Assembly (NCBI GenBank): GCA_001449105.1
Contig: LNIY01000150.1
Span: forward strand, 49,336-113,335
DNA: 64,000 nt
Source of the DNA: Caulobacter vibrioides
GTDB taxonomy: Bacteria > Pseudomonadota > Alphaproteobacteria > Caulobacterales > Caulobacteraceae
Reading direction: 5' to 3'
The notes beneath the pieces were generated by a model. The model made no database searches. It worked only from the letters and a program-made list of their open reading frames with translations, and was not told the DNA's origin. The position numbers and the translations under genes are program-made. The stretch's first letter is position 1. Each line of letters starts with the position of its first letter. Below are positions 24,872 through 33,306 of the stretch, piece after piece.

Positions 24872-24953
24872 GAATCATGGTTAACGGCGGTCAAATTCTT
24901 CCGTGCATACCCACGGTTCTCGAAATCACATTTTTCTAGTGAATCTCGCTAGA
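24872..24953. promoter_or_regulatory. GANTC sites and a TCTAG palindrome upstream of the GcrA-family gene
   Basis: Between the divergent GcrA-family and cytochrome genes there are GAATC at 24872-24876 and GAATC at 24941-24945. The second lies inside the inverted repeat TCTAG (24935-24939) / CTAGA (24949-24953). GANTC is the CcrM methylation site to which GcrA responds, so methylation-dependent control of one or both genes is plausible. Confidence 0.5.
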
Positions 24954-25107
24954 TAGCAGACGATGTCGCAGGGAGCCGTTTTGAACTGCGGCAAGACCTT
25001 GACCGAATAACGTCGTTCCGCGATGAATTCACGGGTCAGAAACCGGCTTGGATTTGAATGCGGCGCGGCGTCGCAAGCCTTGCGACATAACGCCTACGGG
25101 GATTGTG

Positions 25108-25647
25108 ATGCGTACCCTCTCTGCCGTCGCCGCCGCGACGCTCTGCCTGTCCTTCGGCCTGGCCGTGACCGCCTGCTCGAAGGGCGGCGAAACCTCCGGC
25201 TCGGGCGCGGCCGCGCCGCCCGCCGCCCCGCCGCCGACGCCGGCCGAGAAAGCCGCGGCCCTGGCCGCCCTCCCCGCTCCGTACAACACCGGCGACCTCC
25301 TGAACGGCCAGAGCAAGTTCGCCCTCTGCCGTTCGTGCCACACGATCACCCAGGGCGGCCCCAACATGACCGGTCCCAACCTCTACGGCGTGTTCGGCCG
25401 CAAGGCCGGGACCCATCCGAAGTACACCTACTCGGACGCCGTCAAGAACGCCGGCTTCGCCTGGGACGCCGAGCACCTGGACCACTGGCTCGACAACCCG
25501 CGCACCTTCCTGCCCGGCACCAAGATGACCTTCGCGGGCCTGTCCAATCCCAAGGACCGGATCGACCTGATCGCCTATCTGAAGGTCGAGACCGGCTACC
25601 AGCCCGAGCCCCCGGCGACGACAGCCCCCGCCCCGACAGCCAAATGA
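25108..25647 (+). CDS. Class I cytochrome c lipoprotein
   Basis: A 179-residue exported protein. The signal ends LAVTAC (lipobox, Cys23), a Pro/Ala-rich linker follows, then the heme domain: CRSCH (74-78), PNLYGVFGRKAG, HWLDNPRTFLPGTKMTF with axial Met140, and DLIAYLK. This is the pattern of mitochondrial-like cytochrome c2/c556-type electron carriers, here probably anchored by lipid to the membrane. A tail of Pro/Ala/Thr ends the protein. It overlaps the next gene as ATGA. Which respiratory partner it serves is not shown by the context. Confidence 0.9.
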   Translation: MRTLSAVAAATLCLSFGLAVTACSKGGETSGSGAAAPPAAPPPTPAEKAAALAALPAPYNTGDLLNGQSKFALCRSCHTITQGGPNMTGPNLYGVFGRKAGTHPKYTYSDAVKNAGFAWDAEHLDHWLDNPRTFLPGTKMTFAGLSNPKDRIDLIAYLKVETGYQPEPPATTAPAPTAK

Positions 25648-26006
25648 CGCCTCGCATCGCCCTCCTGACCCGGCTCTACGACGCCTACAACAAGGGCGAT
25701 TTCGACGCCTTCTCGGCCGAGCTGGATCCCGCCGTCGACTGGCCCGACCAGATCGGCGGCGGCCGGGTCGTGGGGGTCGATGCGATACGGGCCTTCTGGG
25801 CGCGGCGCGACGGCATGGTGCGGGTCGAAGCCGCGCCGCTGGAATTCGTCACCCTGGAGGACGGCCGAGTGTCGGTTTCCACGAACCAGACGGTGCATAA
25901 CCTTGAGGGTCGCCTCTGGTCGGACAGCTGCGTGCGACATATCTACACGTTCCAAGGCGAGCGCGTGTCGCGCATGGATATCGTCGAGCGTTTGGACGAG
26001 GCGTAA
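25644..26006 (+). CDS. SnoaL-like / NTF2-fold protein (first of two)
   Basis: A 120-residue protein with the NTF2/SnoaL pattern: an N-terminal helix (LLTRLYDAYNKGDFDAFSAEL), DPAVDWPDQIGGGRVVGVDAIRAFW, and late beta strands. Such folds are polyketide cyclases, isomerases or ligand-binding proteins; no specific activity can be read. Translation is coupled to the cytochrome gene (ATGA overlap), and a second SnoaL-like gene starts two bases after it. The pair may act as a heterodimer, but that is inference. Confidence 0.8.
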   Translation: MTPRIALLTRLYDAYNKGDFDAFSAELDPAVDWPDQIGGGRVVGVDAIRAFWARRDGMVRVEAAPLEFVTLEDGRVSVSTNQTVHNLEGRLWSDSCVRHIYTFQGERVSRMDIVERLDEA

Positions 26007-26008
26007 CG

Positions 26009-26371
26009 ATGGCGAAGGCTGAAGTGTTGCTGACCCGGCACTTCGATGCGACGCGTCGGCGCGACCTCGAGACGGTGGTCGCCCAGCTGCATCCCGACAT
26101 CGCCTTCGCCAATGTGCTGGAAGGCGGCGAGGTCGTGGGCATCGAGGCCGCACGGGGCTATTTCGAGCGCCAGTTCGCCATGGCCGGCGTCGACATCAGC
26201 CTGATGCGCGTGCGCCGCCAGGCCGACGGCTGGGTCCACGCCGACGTCGAGATCGCCCTGCGCCGCCCCGACGGCCGCCTGTGGTCGCAGAACAGCGCCA
26301 TCATCGCCTACCTGATCCGCGATGACCTGATCGTGGGGATAGACCCCCTGCCGGATCCGGGGACGCGCTAG
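26009..26371 (+). CDS. SnoaL-like / NTF2-fold protein (second of two)
   Basis: A 120-residue protein of the same fold as its upstream neighbour: LLTRHFDATRRRDLETVVAQL, DIAFANVLEGGEVVGIEAARGYF, and C-terminal strands with LWSQNSAIIAYLI. Both are the same length and adjacent, suggesting a tandem duplication that has diverged strongly. It is the last gene of the cytochrome-SnoaL operon and is followed by a palindromic repeat that may end transcription. Function not known. Confidence 0.8.
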   Translation: MAKAEVLLTRHFDATRRRDLETVVAQLHPDIAFANVLEGGEVVGIEAARGYFERQFAMAGVDISLMRVRRQADGWVHADVEIALRRPDGRLWSQNSAIIAYLIRDDLIVGIDPLPDPGTR

Positions 26372-26385
26372 ACCGCCTTCGGCGC

Positions 26386-26483
26386 CCCCTCAGTCGCTAC
26401 GCGACAGCTCCCCCAAAGGGGGAGCATCCCGCTGACCAGATCCTCCCCCTTTGGGGGAGGTGGCCCAGAGGGCCGGAGGGGGT
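26386..26483. repeat. Compound CCCCCT/AGGGGG palindromic repeat, copy 1
   Basis: Consists of CCTCAGTCGCTACGCGACAG, a hairpin CTCCCCCAAAGGGGGAG, a spacer, a second hairpin CCTCCCCCTTTGGGGGAGG, and TGGCCCAGAGGGCCGGAGGG. The same modules recur near 36.9, 40.3 and 63.9 kb. It lies between convergent genes and may end both transcripts. Confidence 0.75.
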
Positions 26484-26489
26484 CCTCCC

Positions 26490-28844
26490 CTACACCAGCA
26501 GATCCGCGCAGGCGTCCAGCACGGCCTCGGCGTCCAGCCGGTACTTCGCATAGAGATCCGGCAGGTCTCCCGACTGCCCGAACGTCTCCAGGCCGAGCGC
26601 CCGCAGACGGTGACCGTGCACCGAGCCCAGCCACGACAGCGTCGCGGGCGCGCCGTCGACCAGGGTCACAAGGCCCGCCTCGCGCGGCAGGTCGGCCAGC
26701 AGCCGCTCCACCGTCGAGACGCGCCTGGCGCCGTCCGTCCAGCGCGAGCGGCCGGCGGCGGTCCAGTCGCGGTGCAGCACGTCGGCCGAGGTGACGGCCA
26801 GCAGGCCCGCCCCCGGCTCGTCCTCCAGCAGGGCCGCGTGGGCCTCCAGCGCCTCGGGAGCCAGCGCCCCGCTGTAGACGATGGCCAGGCGCGCGTCGGG
26901 GGCCGGCGGCTTCAGCCAGTAGGCGCCCTCGACCACGCCGCCCTTCCAGGCCGCGTCCGAACGCTCGGGCTGGGCGATGGCGCGGGTGGAGAGACGCAGG
27001 TAGGTCGAGCAGCCGTCGGCGGCCTGGATCCGCTCGAAGGCGTGGGCCATCAGCACCGCCGTCTCGTCGGCGAAGGCGGGCTCGTAAGCGTCCAGCCCCG
27101 GCTGGCTCATGCCGATCAGCGGGCTGCCGATCGACTGGTGCGCGCCCCCTTCGGGGGCCAGGGTCAGGCCCGAGGGCGTGGCCACCAGCAGGAACCGGGC
27201 GTCCTGGTAGCAGGCGTAGTTCAGGGCATCGAGGCCGCGGGCGATGAAGGGATCGTACAGGGTGCCGACCGGGAACAGGCGCTCGCCGAACAGCGGCGCG
27301 GTCAGGCCCAGCGCCGCCAGGGCGATGAACAGATTGTTCTCGGCGATGCCCAACTCGACGTGCTGGCCGGTCTCGCCCATCGACCACACCTGGGCCGAGG
27401 GGATGCGGCGGCGCTTGAAGACGTCCTCGTGAGCCCGGCGATGGAAGACCCCGCGCCGGTTCACGAAGCCGCCCAGGTTGGTCGACACCGTCACGTCCGG
27501 CGAGGTGGTCACCACCCGGCCGGCGAACTCGTCCTTGCGGGCGGCGATGTCGAACATGACCTTGCCGAAGGCGGCCTGGGTCGACTGCTCTCCGGTCCCG
27601 GCCACGGCGGCCAGCAGTTCATCCTGCGTCGGCGTCGCCACGGTCGCCGCCGTATAGTTGCGGTCATTGGCGACCGCGAAGGGCGCGCGGGCCACCAGGC
27701 CCTTCAGCGCCGTGCGCTCGGCCGACGACAGGCCCGACAGCGCGTCCCACTCCTCGCCCTCGACCACGCCCAGCCGCTCGCGCAGCTCGGCGATCTGGGT
27801 GGGGTTCATCAGGCCCGCGTGATTGTCCTTGTGGCCCTGGAACGGCAGCCGCAGGCCCTTGACGGTGTAGGCGATGAAGAACCGGGGAGCATCGTCGCGC
27901 GAGGCCCGCTCGAAGGCCTCCAGGATCGTCTCCAGGCAGTGGCCGCCCAGCTCGGTCATCAGCTCGCCGAGGTCGACGTCCTTGTAGCTCGCCACCAGCG
28001 CCAGGGCGTCGGCGTCGCCGGCCAGGTCGGCGGCCAGGCGCTCGCGCCAGGCGGCCCCGCCCTGGTAGGTCAGGGCAGAATAGAGGTCGTTGGGCGCGGT
28101 CTCGATCCAGGCCTTCAGCGCCGCTCCGCCGGGCCGCTCGAAGGCTTCCCGCTGGCGCTTGGACCACTTCAGGGTCTCGACGGTCCAGCCGGCGGCCTCG
28201 AATATCTCGCCGTAGCGGGTGAACATCCGGTCCTTGGTCGTCGCGTCCAGGCTCTGGCGGTTGTAGTCGACGATCCACCAGGTGTTGCGCAGGTCGTGCT
28301 TGCAGGCCTCGATCAGGGCTTCGTAGATGTTGCCCTCGTCCAGCTCGGCGTCGCCCAGCAGCGAGATCATCCGCCCCATGCTCTCGGGCTTCACCGAGCC
28401 GCGCGCGGCCAGATAGTCCTGGGCCAGGGAGGCGAAGGCGGTGACCGCCACGCCCAGGCCCACCGAGCCGGTCGAGAAGTCGACGTCGTCGACGTCCTTG
28501 GTGCGCGAAGGATAGGACTGCGCGCCACCCAGGGCGCGGAAGGCCTTCAGCTTGTCCAGGCTCTGGCGGCCGAACAGGTGCTGGATGGCGTGGAAGACGG
28601 GGCTGGCGTGCGGCTTGACCGCCACCCGGTCCTGCGGCCGCAGCGCCTTCATGTAGAGCGCCGTCATCAGGGTTGTCATCGAGGCGCACGAGGCCTGGTG
28701 ACCGCCCACCTTCAGCCCGTCGCGGCTTTCGCGAAGGTGGTTGGCGTTGTGGATCGTCCACGACGCCAGCCAGAGAATGCGTTCCTCGAGACGCCGCAGC
28801 AGCGCGATTTCCTGCCGCTTGGCCGTCAGAGACCCGTCAGCCAT
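26490..28844 (-). CDS. Transketolase-like / homodimeric pyruvate dehydrogenase E1-like enzyme
   Basis: A 784-residue cytoplasmic protein of the thiamine-diphosphate family. GDAELDEGNIYEALIEACKH with a downstream WWIVDYNRQSLDA is the diphosphate/Mg2+ motif in the form found in AceE rather than true transketolase. GHQASCASMTTLMTALYMKA and SYPSRTKDVDDVDFSTGSVG near the N-terminus, and GETGQHVELGIAENNLFI in the pyrimidine domain, agree. It is shorter than AceE (near 890) and no E2/E3 genes are beside it, so an oxoacid dehydrogenase role is uncertain. It starts 14 bases after the RND pump gene, apparently in the same operon, an odd pairing. The C-terminal domain is present. Confidence 0.8.
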   Translation of the reverse strand: MADGSLTAKRQEIALLRRLEERILWLASWTIHNANHLRESRDGLKVGGHQASCASMTTLMTALYMKALRPQDRVAVKPHASPVFHAIQHLFGRQSLDKLKAFRALGGAQSYPSRTKDVDDVDFSTGSVGLGVAVTAFASLAQDYLAARGSVKPESMGRMISLLGDAELDEGNIYEALIEACKHDLRNTWWIVDYNRQSLDATTKDRMFTRYGEIFEAAGWTVETLKWSKRQREAFERPGGAALKAWIETAPNDLYSALTYQGGAAWRERLAADLAGDADALALVASYKDVDLGELMTELGGHCLETILEAFERASRDDAPRFFIAYTVKGLRLPFQGHKDNHAGLMNPTQIAELRERLGVVEGEEWDALSGLSSAERTALKGLVARAPFAVANDRNYTAATVATPTQDELLAAVAGTGEQSTQAAFGKVMFDIAARKDEFAGRVVTTSPDVTVSTNLGGFVNRRGVFHRRAHEDVFKRRRIPSAQVWSMGETGQHVELGIAENNLFIALAALGLTAPLFGERLFPVGTLYDPFIARGLDALNYACYQDARFLLVATPSGLTLAPEGGAHQSIGSPLIGMSQPGLDAYEPAFADETAVLMAHAFERIQAADGCSTYLRLSTRAIAQPERSDAAWKGGVVEGAYWLKPPAPDARLAIVYSGALAPEALEAHAALLEDEPGAGLLAVTSADVLHRDWTAAGRSRWTDGARRVSTVERLLADLPREAGLVTLVDGAPATLSWLGSVHGHRLRALGLETFGQSGDLPDLYAKYRLDAEAVLDACADLLV

Positions 28845-28858
28845 GCTTCCTCACCCGT

Positions 28859-31800
28859 TTATATGGGTGAGGTATGCCCCTCGCCCGCCTTTTCGCGCGC
28901 TTCATAGTCCTCGATCTGCCGCGCCGTCCACTCCGGAGATTTCGTGAAGCGTGCGAGCAGGTTGTAGAACACCGGAACGATGAACAGCGTTAGCAGGGTC
29001 GCCACGATCGCGCCGAAGAAGATCACGGCCCCGATCGTCTGGCGGCTTCCCGCCCCCGCCCCTGTCCAGAGAAGCAGCGGCAAGGCGCCCATGGCGGTGG
29101 CGATCGAGGTCATGATGATCGGGCGCAGGCGCAGGGCCGCCGCCTCGATCACCGCCTCGGTGACCTTCAAGCCCTCGTCGCGCAGCTGGTTGGCGAACTC
29201 GACGATCAGGATGCCGTTCTTGGCGGCGATGCCGATCAGGATGATCAGGCCGATCTGGCTGTAGGTGTTGATGGTCGAGCCGGCCATGACCAGGCCGAAC
29301 AAACCGCCCAGCACCGCCAGCGGCACGGTCAACATGATCACCGCCGGGTGGATCCAGCTTTCGAACTGCGCGGCCAGCACCAGGAACACCAGCAGCAAAG
29401 CCAGGCCGAAGGCGATGGCGATGCCGCCCGAGCCTTCCAGATAGTCCTTGGCCTGGCCGCCCCACTTGATGCTGACGCCGGGCGTGGGGTGCTGGGCTGC
29501 CTGGGCCTGGAAGAAGCTGACCGCGTCCTCGACCGTATAGCCGGGCGAGAGCTGGGTGGTCAGGGTCACCGAGCGCAGGCGGTCGACGCGCGGGCGGTCG
29601 GGGGTGTCGCCCCGCAGCTCGGTCTTGACCACCGTCGACAGCGGCACCAGGCCGCCGGCGTTGGTGCGCACCTGCAGCTTGTCGAGGTCGGCCACGCTGC
29701 GGCGCTGGTCCAGCTCGGTCTGCAGGATGACGTCGTATTCCTGGCCGTTCTTGATGTAGGTCGTCGCCTGGCGCGAACCGAACATGGTCTCCAGCGCCCG
29801 GCCCACGGCCTGGGCCGAGACGCCCAGGCTGGCGGCCTTGTCGAGGTCGATCTGCACCGACAGGCGCGGCGCGGTCGGCTCGTAGTCGATGCGCGGACGC
29901 GAGAAGCCCGGGTTCTCCTGGGCGGCGGCCAGGATCGGCTTCAGCCAATTGGACAGCTGCACGTAGTCGTTGCCGACGGCGATCAGGTCGACATTGGTGC
30001 CGCCCCCGCCGCCACCGCCCCCGCCGCGCTGGAAGGCGCCGCGAACGCTGGCCACGGCGCGCACGCCGGTGATCTTCGACAGGTCCTTGTTGAGCTCCGC
30101 CGCCACGTCGTCGGCGGTCTTGTCGCGCTCGCCCCAGCCCTTGAGCACCACGACGCCGTTGCCCGAGTTGAACTGGCTCTGGCCAAAGCGCGGGATGGTC
30201 AGGATGGTGCGCTCGGCGATGCCGTCCTCGCGGTAGCGGGCCATGATCTTCTCGATCTTGGCGCCGATGCCGGCGGTGTAGTCGAAGCCGGCGCCTTCCG
30301 GCGCGCTGATCTGGATGTCGACGCGGCCGCGGTCCTCGGCCGGCACCAGTTCCTTGGGCAGGCTGACGAACAGCAGGGCCGCGAAGCCGGCCAGCAGGAT
30401 CACCGCCCCGCCTGCGGCGAAGCTGGCGGCTCGAACGCCCAGCAGGCTTTCCAGCGAGGCGCGGTAGCTGTCCTTCAGCCGGTCCATCGCCCAGTCCATG
30501 CGCTTGTTGAACCAGCCCCCGCCGTGCGCGGGCTTGAGCAGCTTGGAAGCCATCATCGGCGACAGGCTCAGCGCCAGCACGGCCGAGAATGCCACGGCGG
30601 CGGCGATGGCCACGGCCAACTCGACGAACAGGCGGCCGATATAGCCGGGCAGGAACATCAGCGGCGCGAACACCGAGATCAGCACGATGGTGGTCGCCAC
30701 CACCGCGAAGAACACCTGGCGCGAGCCGCGCTGGGCGGCGATCAGGGCCGGCTCGCCCTCGTCCACGCGGCGCTGGATGTTCTCGACCACGACGATGGCG
30801 TCGTCGACCACCAGGCCGACGGCCAGCACCAGGGCCAGCAGGGTCAGCAGGTTCAGCGAAAAGCCCAGCGGGGCCAGCACGATGAAGGTCGACAGGATGC
30901 AGATCGGCGCGACGATCGAGGGGATCAGCGCCGAGCGCCAGCTGCCCAGGAAGATCAGGTTGACCAGCGCTACCAGGCCCACGGACATGCCCATGGTGAT
31001 CCAGACCTCGTGGATGGCCTCGGCGGTGAACACCGAGTTGTCCACGGCCACCACCAGCTTGGTGCCGGGCGGCAGGGTCTGGTTGATGACCTCGACCTCC
31101 TTGCGGACGGCCTCGGAGATGGCGACGTCGTTGGCCTGCGACTGGCGCGTCAGGCCGATGCCAACCTGGTCGACGCCGTTGCCGCGGAACAGGCGCCGGC
31201 GCTCGTCCGGCCCTTCCTCGATGCGGGCCACGTCCGACAGGCGCAGCACGAAGCCGTTGCCGTCGGCGGCCCGGATCGGAAGGCGGGCGAAGTCGGCGGG
31301 CGTGGCGTAGGCGCGGGCCACCCGGATCGTGAAGTCCTTGGCGTTGCTTTCCAGCGAGCCGGCCGGCAGTTCCAGGTTCTGGGCGTTCAGCGCGTCCTCG
31401 ACGTCGCTGACGGTGACGCCACGGGCGGCCATGGCGTCGGCGTTCAGCCAGATGCGCATGGCGTAGATCTTGGCCCCGAACAGGTTGGCCTGGGCCACCC
31501 CGTCGATGGTCGACATCCGCTCGACCAGGTAGCGGTCGGCGTAGTCGGCCAGCTCCAGCGGATCCAGCGTGGTCGAGGTCAGGTTCAGGATGATGATCGG
31601 CGAGGCGTCGGCGTTGGCCTTGGCGATCTGCGGTGGGTCGGCCTGGTCGGGCAGGTTGGCCGAGACGCGGCTTACGGCGTCGCGCACGTCGTTGGCGGCG
31701 GCGTCCAGGTCGCGGTCCAGGCGGAAGGTGATGCTGATCTGCGAGCGGCCGTCGCGCGAGGAGCTGTTGACGCGGTCGATGCCCTGGATGCCCGACACCT

Positions 31801-32005
31801 GGCGCTCGATCACCTGGGTGATGCGCTCTTCGATGACTTCGGCCGAGGCGCCGCGATAGACGGTCGAGATCGACACCACCGGCGGGTCGACGTTGGGCAG
31901 CTCGCGGATCGGCAGCGAGCCGAAGGCCGCCAGGCCGATGACGCACAGGATGATCGCCGCGACGGCGGCGAATACCGGGCGGCGGACGGAGATGTCGGAA
32001 AGCAT
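28859..32005 (-). CDS. RND efflux pump, inner-membrane transporter (AcrB/MexF-like)
   Basis: A 1048-residue HAE-type RND transporter. It begins MLSDISVRRPVFAAV with the first helix. LVVDDAIVVVENIQRR carries the paired Asp residues of the proton path in TM4; two large periplasmic loops and a second set of helices follow. A Gly run near residues 645-655 (GGGGGGGGG, with an Arg before it) is unusual, lying in the second periplasmic loop. It works with the adaptor encoded just upstream, the start overlapping its stop by one base. An outer-membrane TolC-type gene is absent from the operon. Substrate unknown; multidrug or lipid-type compounds are likely. Confidence 0.93.
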   Translation of the reverse strand: MLSDISVRRPVFAAVAAIILCVIGLAAFGSLPIRELPNVDPPVVSISTVYRGASAEVIEERITQVIERQVSGIQGIDRVNSSSRDGRSQISITFRLDRDLDAAANDVRDAVSRVSANLPDQADPPQIAKANADASPIIILNLTSTTLDPLELADYADRYLVERMSTIDGVAQANLFGAKIYAMRIWLNADAMAARGVTVSDVEDALNAQNLELPAGSLESNAKDFTIRVARAYATPADFARLPIRAADGNGFVLRLSDVARIEEGPDERRRLFRGNGVDQVGIGLTRQSQANDVAISEAVRKEVEVINQTLPPGTKLVVAVDNSVFTAEAIHEVWITMGMSVGLVALVNLIFLGSWRSALIPSIVAPICILSTFIVLAPLGFSLNLLTLLALVLAVGLVVDDAIVVVENIQRRVDEGEPALIAAQRGSRQVFFAVVATTIVLISVFAPLMFLPGYIGRLFVELAVAIAAAVAFSAVLALSLSPMMASKLLKPAHGGGWFNKRMDWAMDRLKDSYRASLESLLGVRAASFAAGGAVILLAGFAALLFVSLPKELVPAEDRGRVDIQISAPEGAGFDYTAGIGAKIEKIMARYREDGIAERTILTIPRFGQSQFNSGNGVVVLKGWGERDKTADDVAAELNKDLSKITGVRAVASVRGAFQRGGGGGGGGGTNVDLIAVGNDYVQLSNWLKPILAAAQENPGFSRPRIDYEPTAPRLSVQIDLDKAASLGVSAQAVGRALETMFGSRQATTYIKNGQEYDVILQTELDQRRSVADLDKLQVRTNAGGLVPLSTVVKTELRGDTPDRPRVDRLRSVTLTTQLSPGYTVEDAVSFFQAQAAQHPTPGVSIKWGGQAKDYLEGSGGIAIAFGLALLLVFLVLAAQFESWIHPAVIMLTVPLAVLGGLFGLVMAGSTINTYSQIGLIILIGIAAKNGILIVEFANQLRDEGLKVTEAVIEAAALRLRPIIMTSIATAMGALPLLLWTGAGAGSRQTIGAVIFFGAIVATLLTLFIVPVFYNLLARFTKSPEWTARQIEDYEAREKAGEGHTSPI

Positions 32006-33132
32006 CAGCCCGCCTTACGGTCCTGGCCGGGCTTGCCGCCCTGGCCGCCTTGACCGCCGGCCGGCTTGGCGACGTCGCGCACGGCGCCGCCGTCCTGCAC
32101 GCGATTGAGGCCGTCGGCCACCACCACGTCGCCGGCCTTCAGGCCCGAGCGGATCTCGACGAAGCCGTCGGCCGTCAGACCGGTGGTGATGTTGGTGCGG
32201 CGGGCGACCTGGCCCTTCTCGCCCTTGGCGACGAGGAACACCGAGGCCTGCTGGCCTTCGAACTGCACGGCCGCTTCCGGCACGGCCAGGCCTTGGCGCA
32301 CGCCCTGGTCGATGGCGACCTTGACCAGCATGCCCGGTTTCAGGCGGCCGCCCGGGTTGGGGAACTCGGCGCGGGCCTTGATGGCGCGGGTGGCCGCGTC
32401 GATGCGGGTGTCGATCTGGGCGATCTGGCCCTGGAAGGTCTCGCCCGGCAGCGCGTCGGGGCTGGCCTTGATCGGCAGGCCGTCGCGCAGGGTGGCCAGG
32501 TAACGGTCGGGCACCGAGAAATCGACGCGCACGATCGAGGCGTCGTCCAGGCTGACGATGGCGCCGCCCGGCGCGATCAGCGTGCCCGGGGCGACGTCGG
32601 AGATGCCGACGCGGCCGGCGAACGGCGCGCGGATCACGCGGTCCAGGCGCTGGGCCTTGGCCGAGGCCAGGGCGGCCTTGGCGCTTTCGTAGGCCGCCAG
32701 GTTCTGTTCGGCGGTGGCGCGCGGGGCGATGCCCTTGTCGGCCAGGGTCTTCCAACGGTCGTAGTTGCGCTTGGCCTGGTCCAGGTTGGCCTGGGCCTGG
32801 GCGATGTCGGCGGTTTCCTGGTCGTCCTTCAGCGTGACCAGGACCTGGCCGCGCGACACCAGCTGACCGTCGGTGAAGTGGACGGCGGTGATCAGCTCGG
32901 TGGTGTTGGAGGTGATGGTCACCGACTGGCGGCCCTTGGCCACGCCCAGCACTTCGATGCGGTCGGTGAACGGGCGCTGGGCCACGGCGACCTGCGAGAC
33001 GGCCGTGGCGCGACCGCCCGGGCCGCCCTGCCCTTCGGCCTTGCCGCCCAGCAGCAGCTTTGCTCCGCCGGCCAGGATCATCAGGATCAAGGCGACTCCG
33101 GCCGCGATGAGGAAGAAGTGCCTGCGGATCAC
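32005..33132 (-). CDS. RND efflux periplasmic adaptor (membrane-fusion protein)
   Basis: 375 residues. The N-terminal anchor helix (FFLIAAGVALILMILAGG) is followed by a barrel-sandwich half (VTITSNTTELITAVHFTDGQ), a helical hairpin (ETADIAQAQANLDQAKRNYD), the second lipoyl half (DRVIRAPFAGRVGISDVAPG), a beta-barrel and a Gly/Gln/Lys-rich tail. Adaptors of this kind link the RND pump to TolC. The start is GTG 33132, seven bases after GGAG; it leads the operon, which is controlled from a palindrome-rich region just upstream. The C-terminal GGQGGQGGKPGQDRK tail is low-complexity and probably disordered. Confidence 0.92.
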   Translation of the reverse strand: MIRRHFFLIAAGVALILMILAGGAKLLLGGKAEGQGGPGGRATAVSQVAVAQRPFTDRIEVLGVAKGRQSVTITSNTTELITAVHFTDGQLVSRGQVLVTLKDDQETADIAQAQANLDQAKRNYDRWKTLADKGIAPRATAEQNLAAYESAKAALASAKAQRLDRVIRAPFAGRVGISDVAPGTLIAPGGAIVSLDDASIVRVDFSVPDRYLATLRDGLPIKASPDALPGETFQGQIAQIDTRIDAATRAIKARAEFPNPGGRLKPGMLVKVAIDQGVRQGLAVPEAAVQFEGQQASVFLVAKGEKGQVARRTNITTGLTADGFVEIRSGLKAGDVVVADGLNRVQDGGAVRDVAKPAGGQGGQGGKPGQDRKAG

Positions 33133-33168
33133 AAATACGCTCCGGCGCCGTTGAACCGGCGCCCTTAA

Positions 33169-33225
33169 GGTCTAGGTTGGGGCGACATATGACCCCACCC
33201 TAGACCTGCGTCTAGTGACACTAGA
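33169..33225. promoter_or_regulatory. Overlapping palindromes upstream of the RND operon (likely operator)
   Basis: Three inverted repeats share CTAG-containing half-sites: GGTCTAGGTTGGGG (33169-33182) with CCCCACCCTAGACC (33193-33206), one mismatch; CTAGAC-4-GTCTAG (33200-33215); and TCTAGTG-A-CACTAGA (33211-33225), perfect. They lie 37-93 bases before the adaptor GTG, where a TetR- or MarR-type repressor often binds. CTAG is a rare tetranucleotide in such genomes. The regulator gene is not next to the operon. Confidence 0.7.
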
Positions 33226-33306
33226 ATTACGTGACATTTCAACTTTGAAACAGTTGCAAGCACTTGGCTTGACGTAACGTCGGTCGCCAAGCTTGGCCGT
33301 GCGTCT

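Noticed and set aside
26386..26483. Possible CRISPR array or other regular repeat
   Set aside because: The modules are palindromes of varying order, not equal direct repeats with unique spacers.
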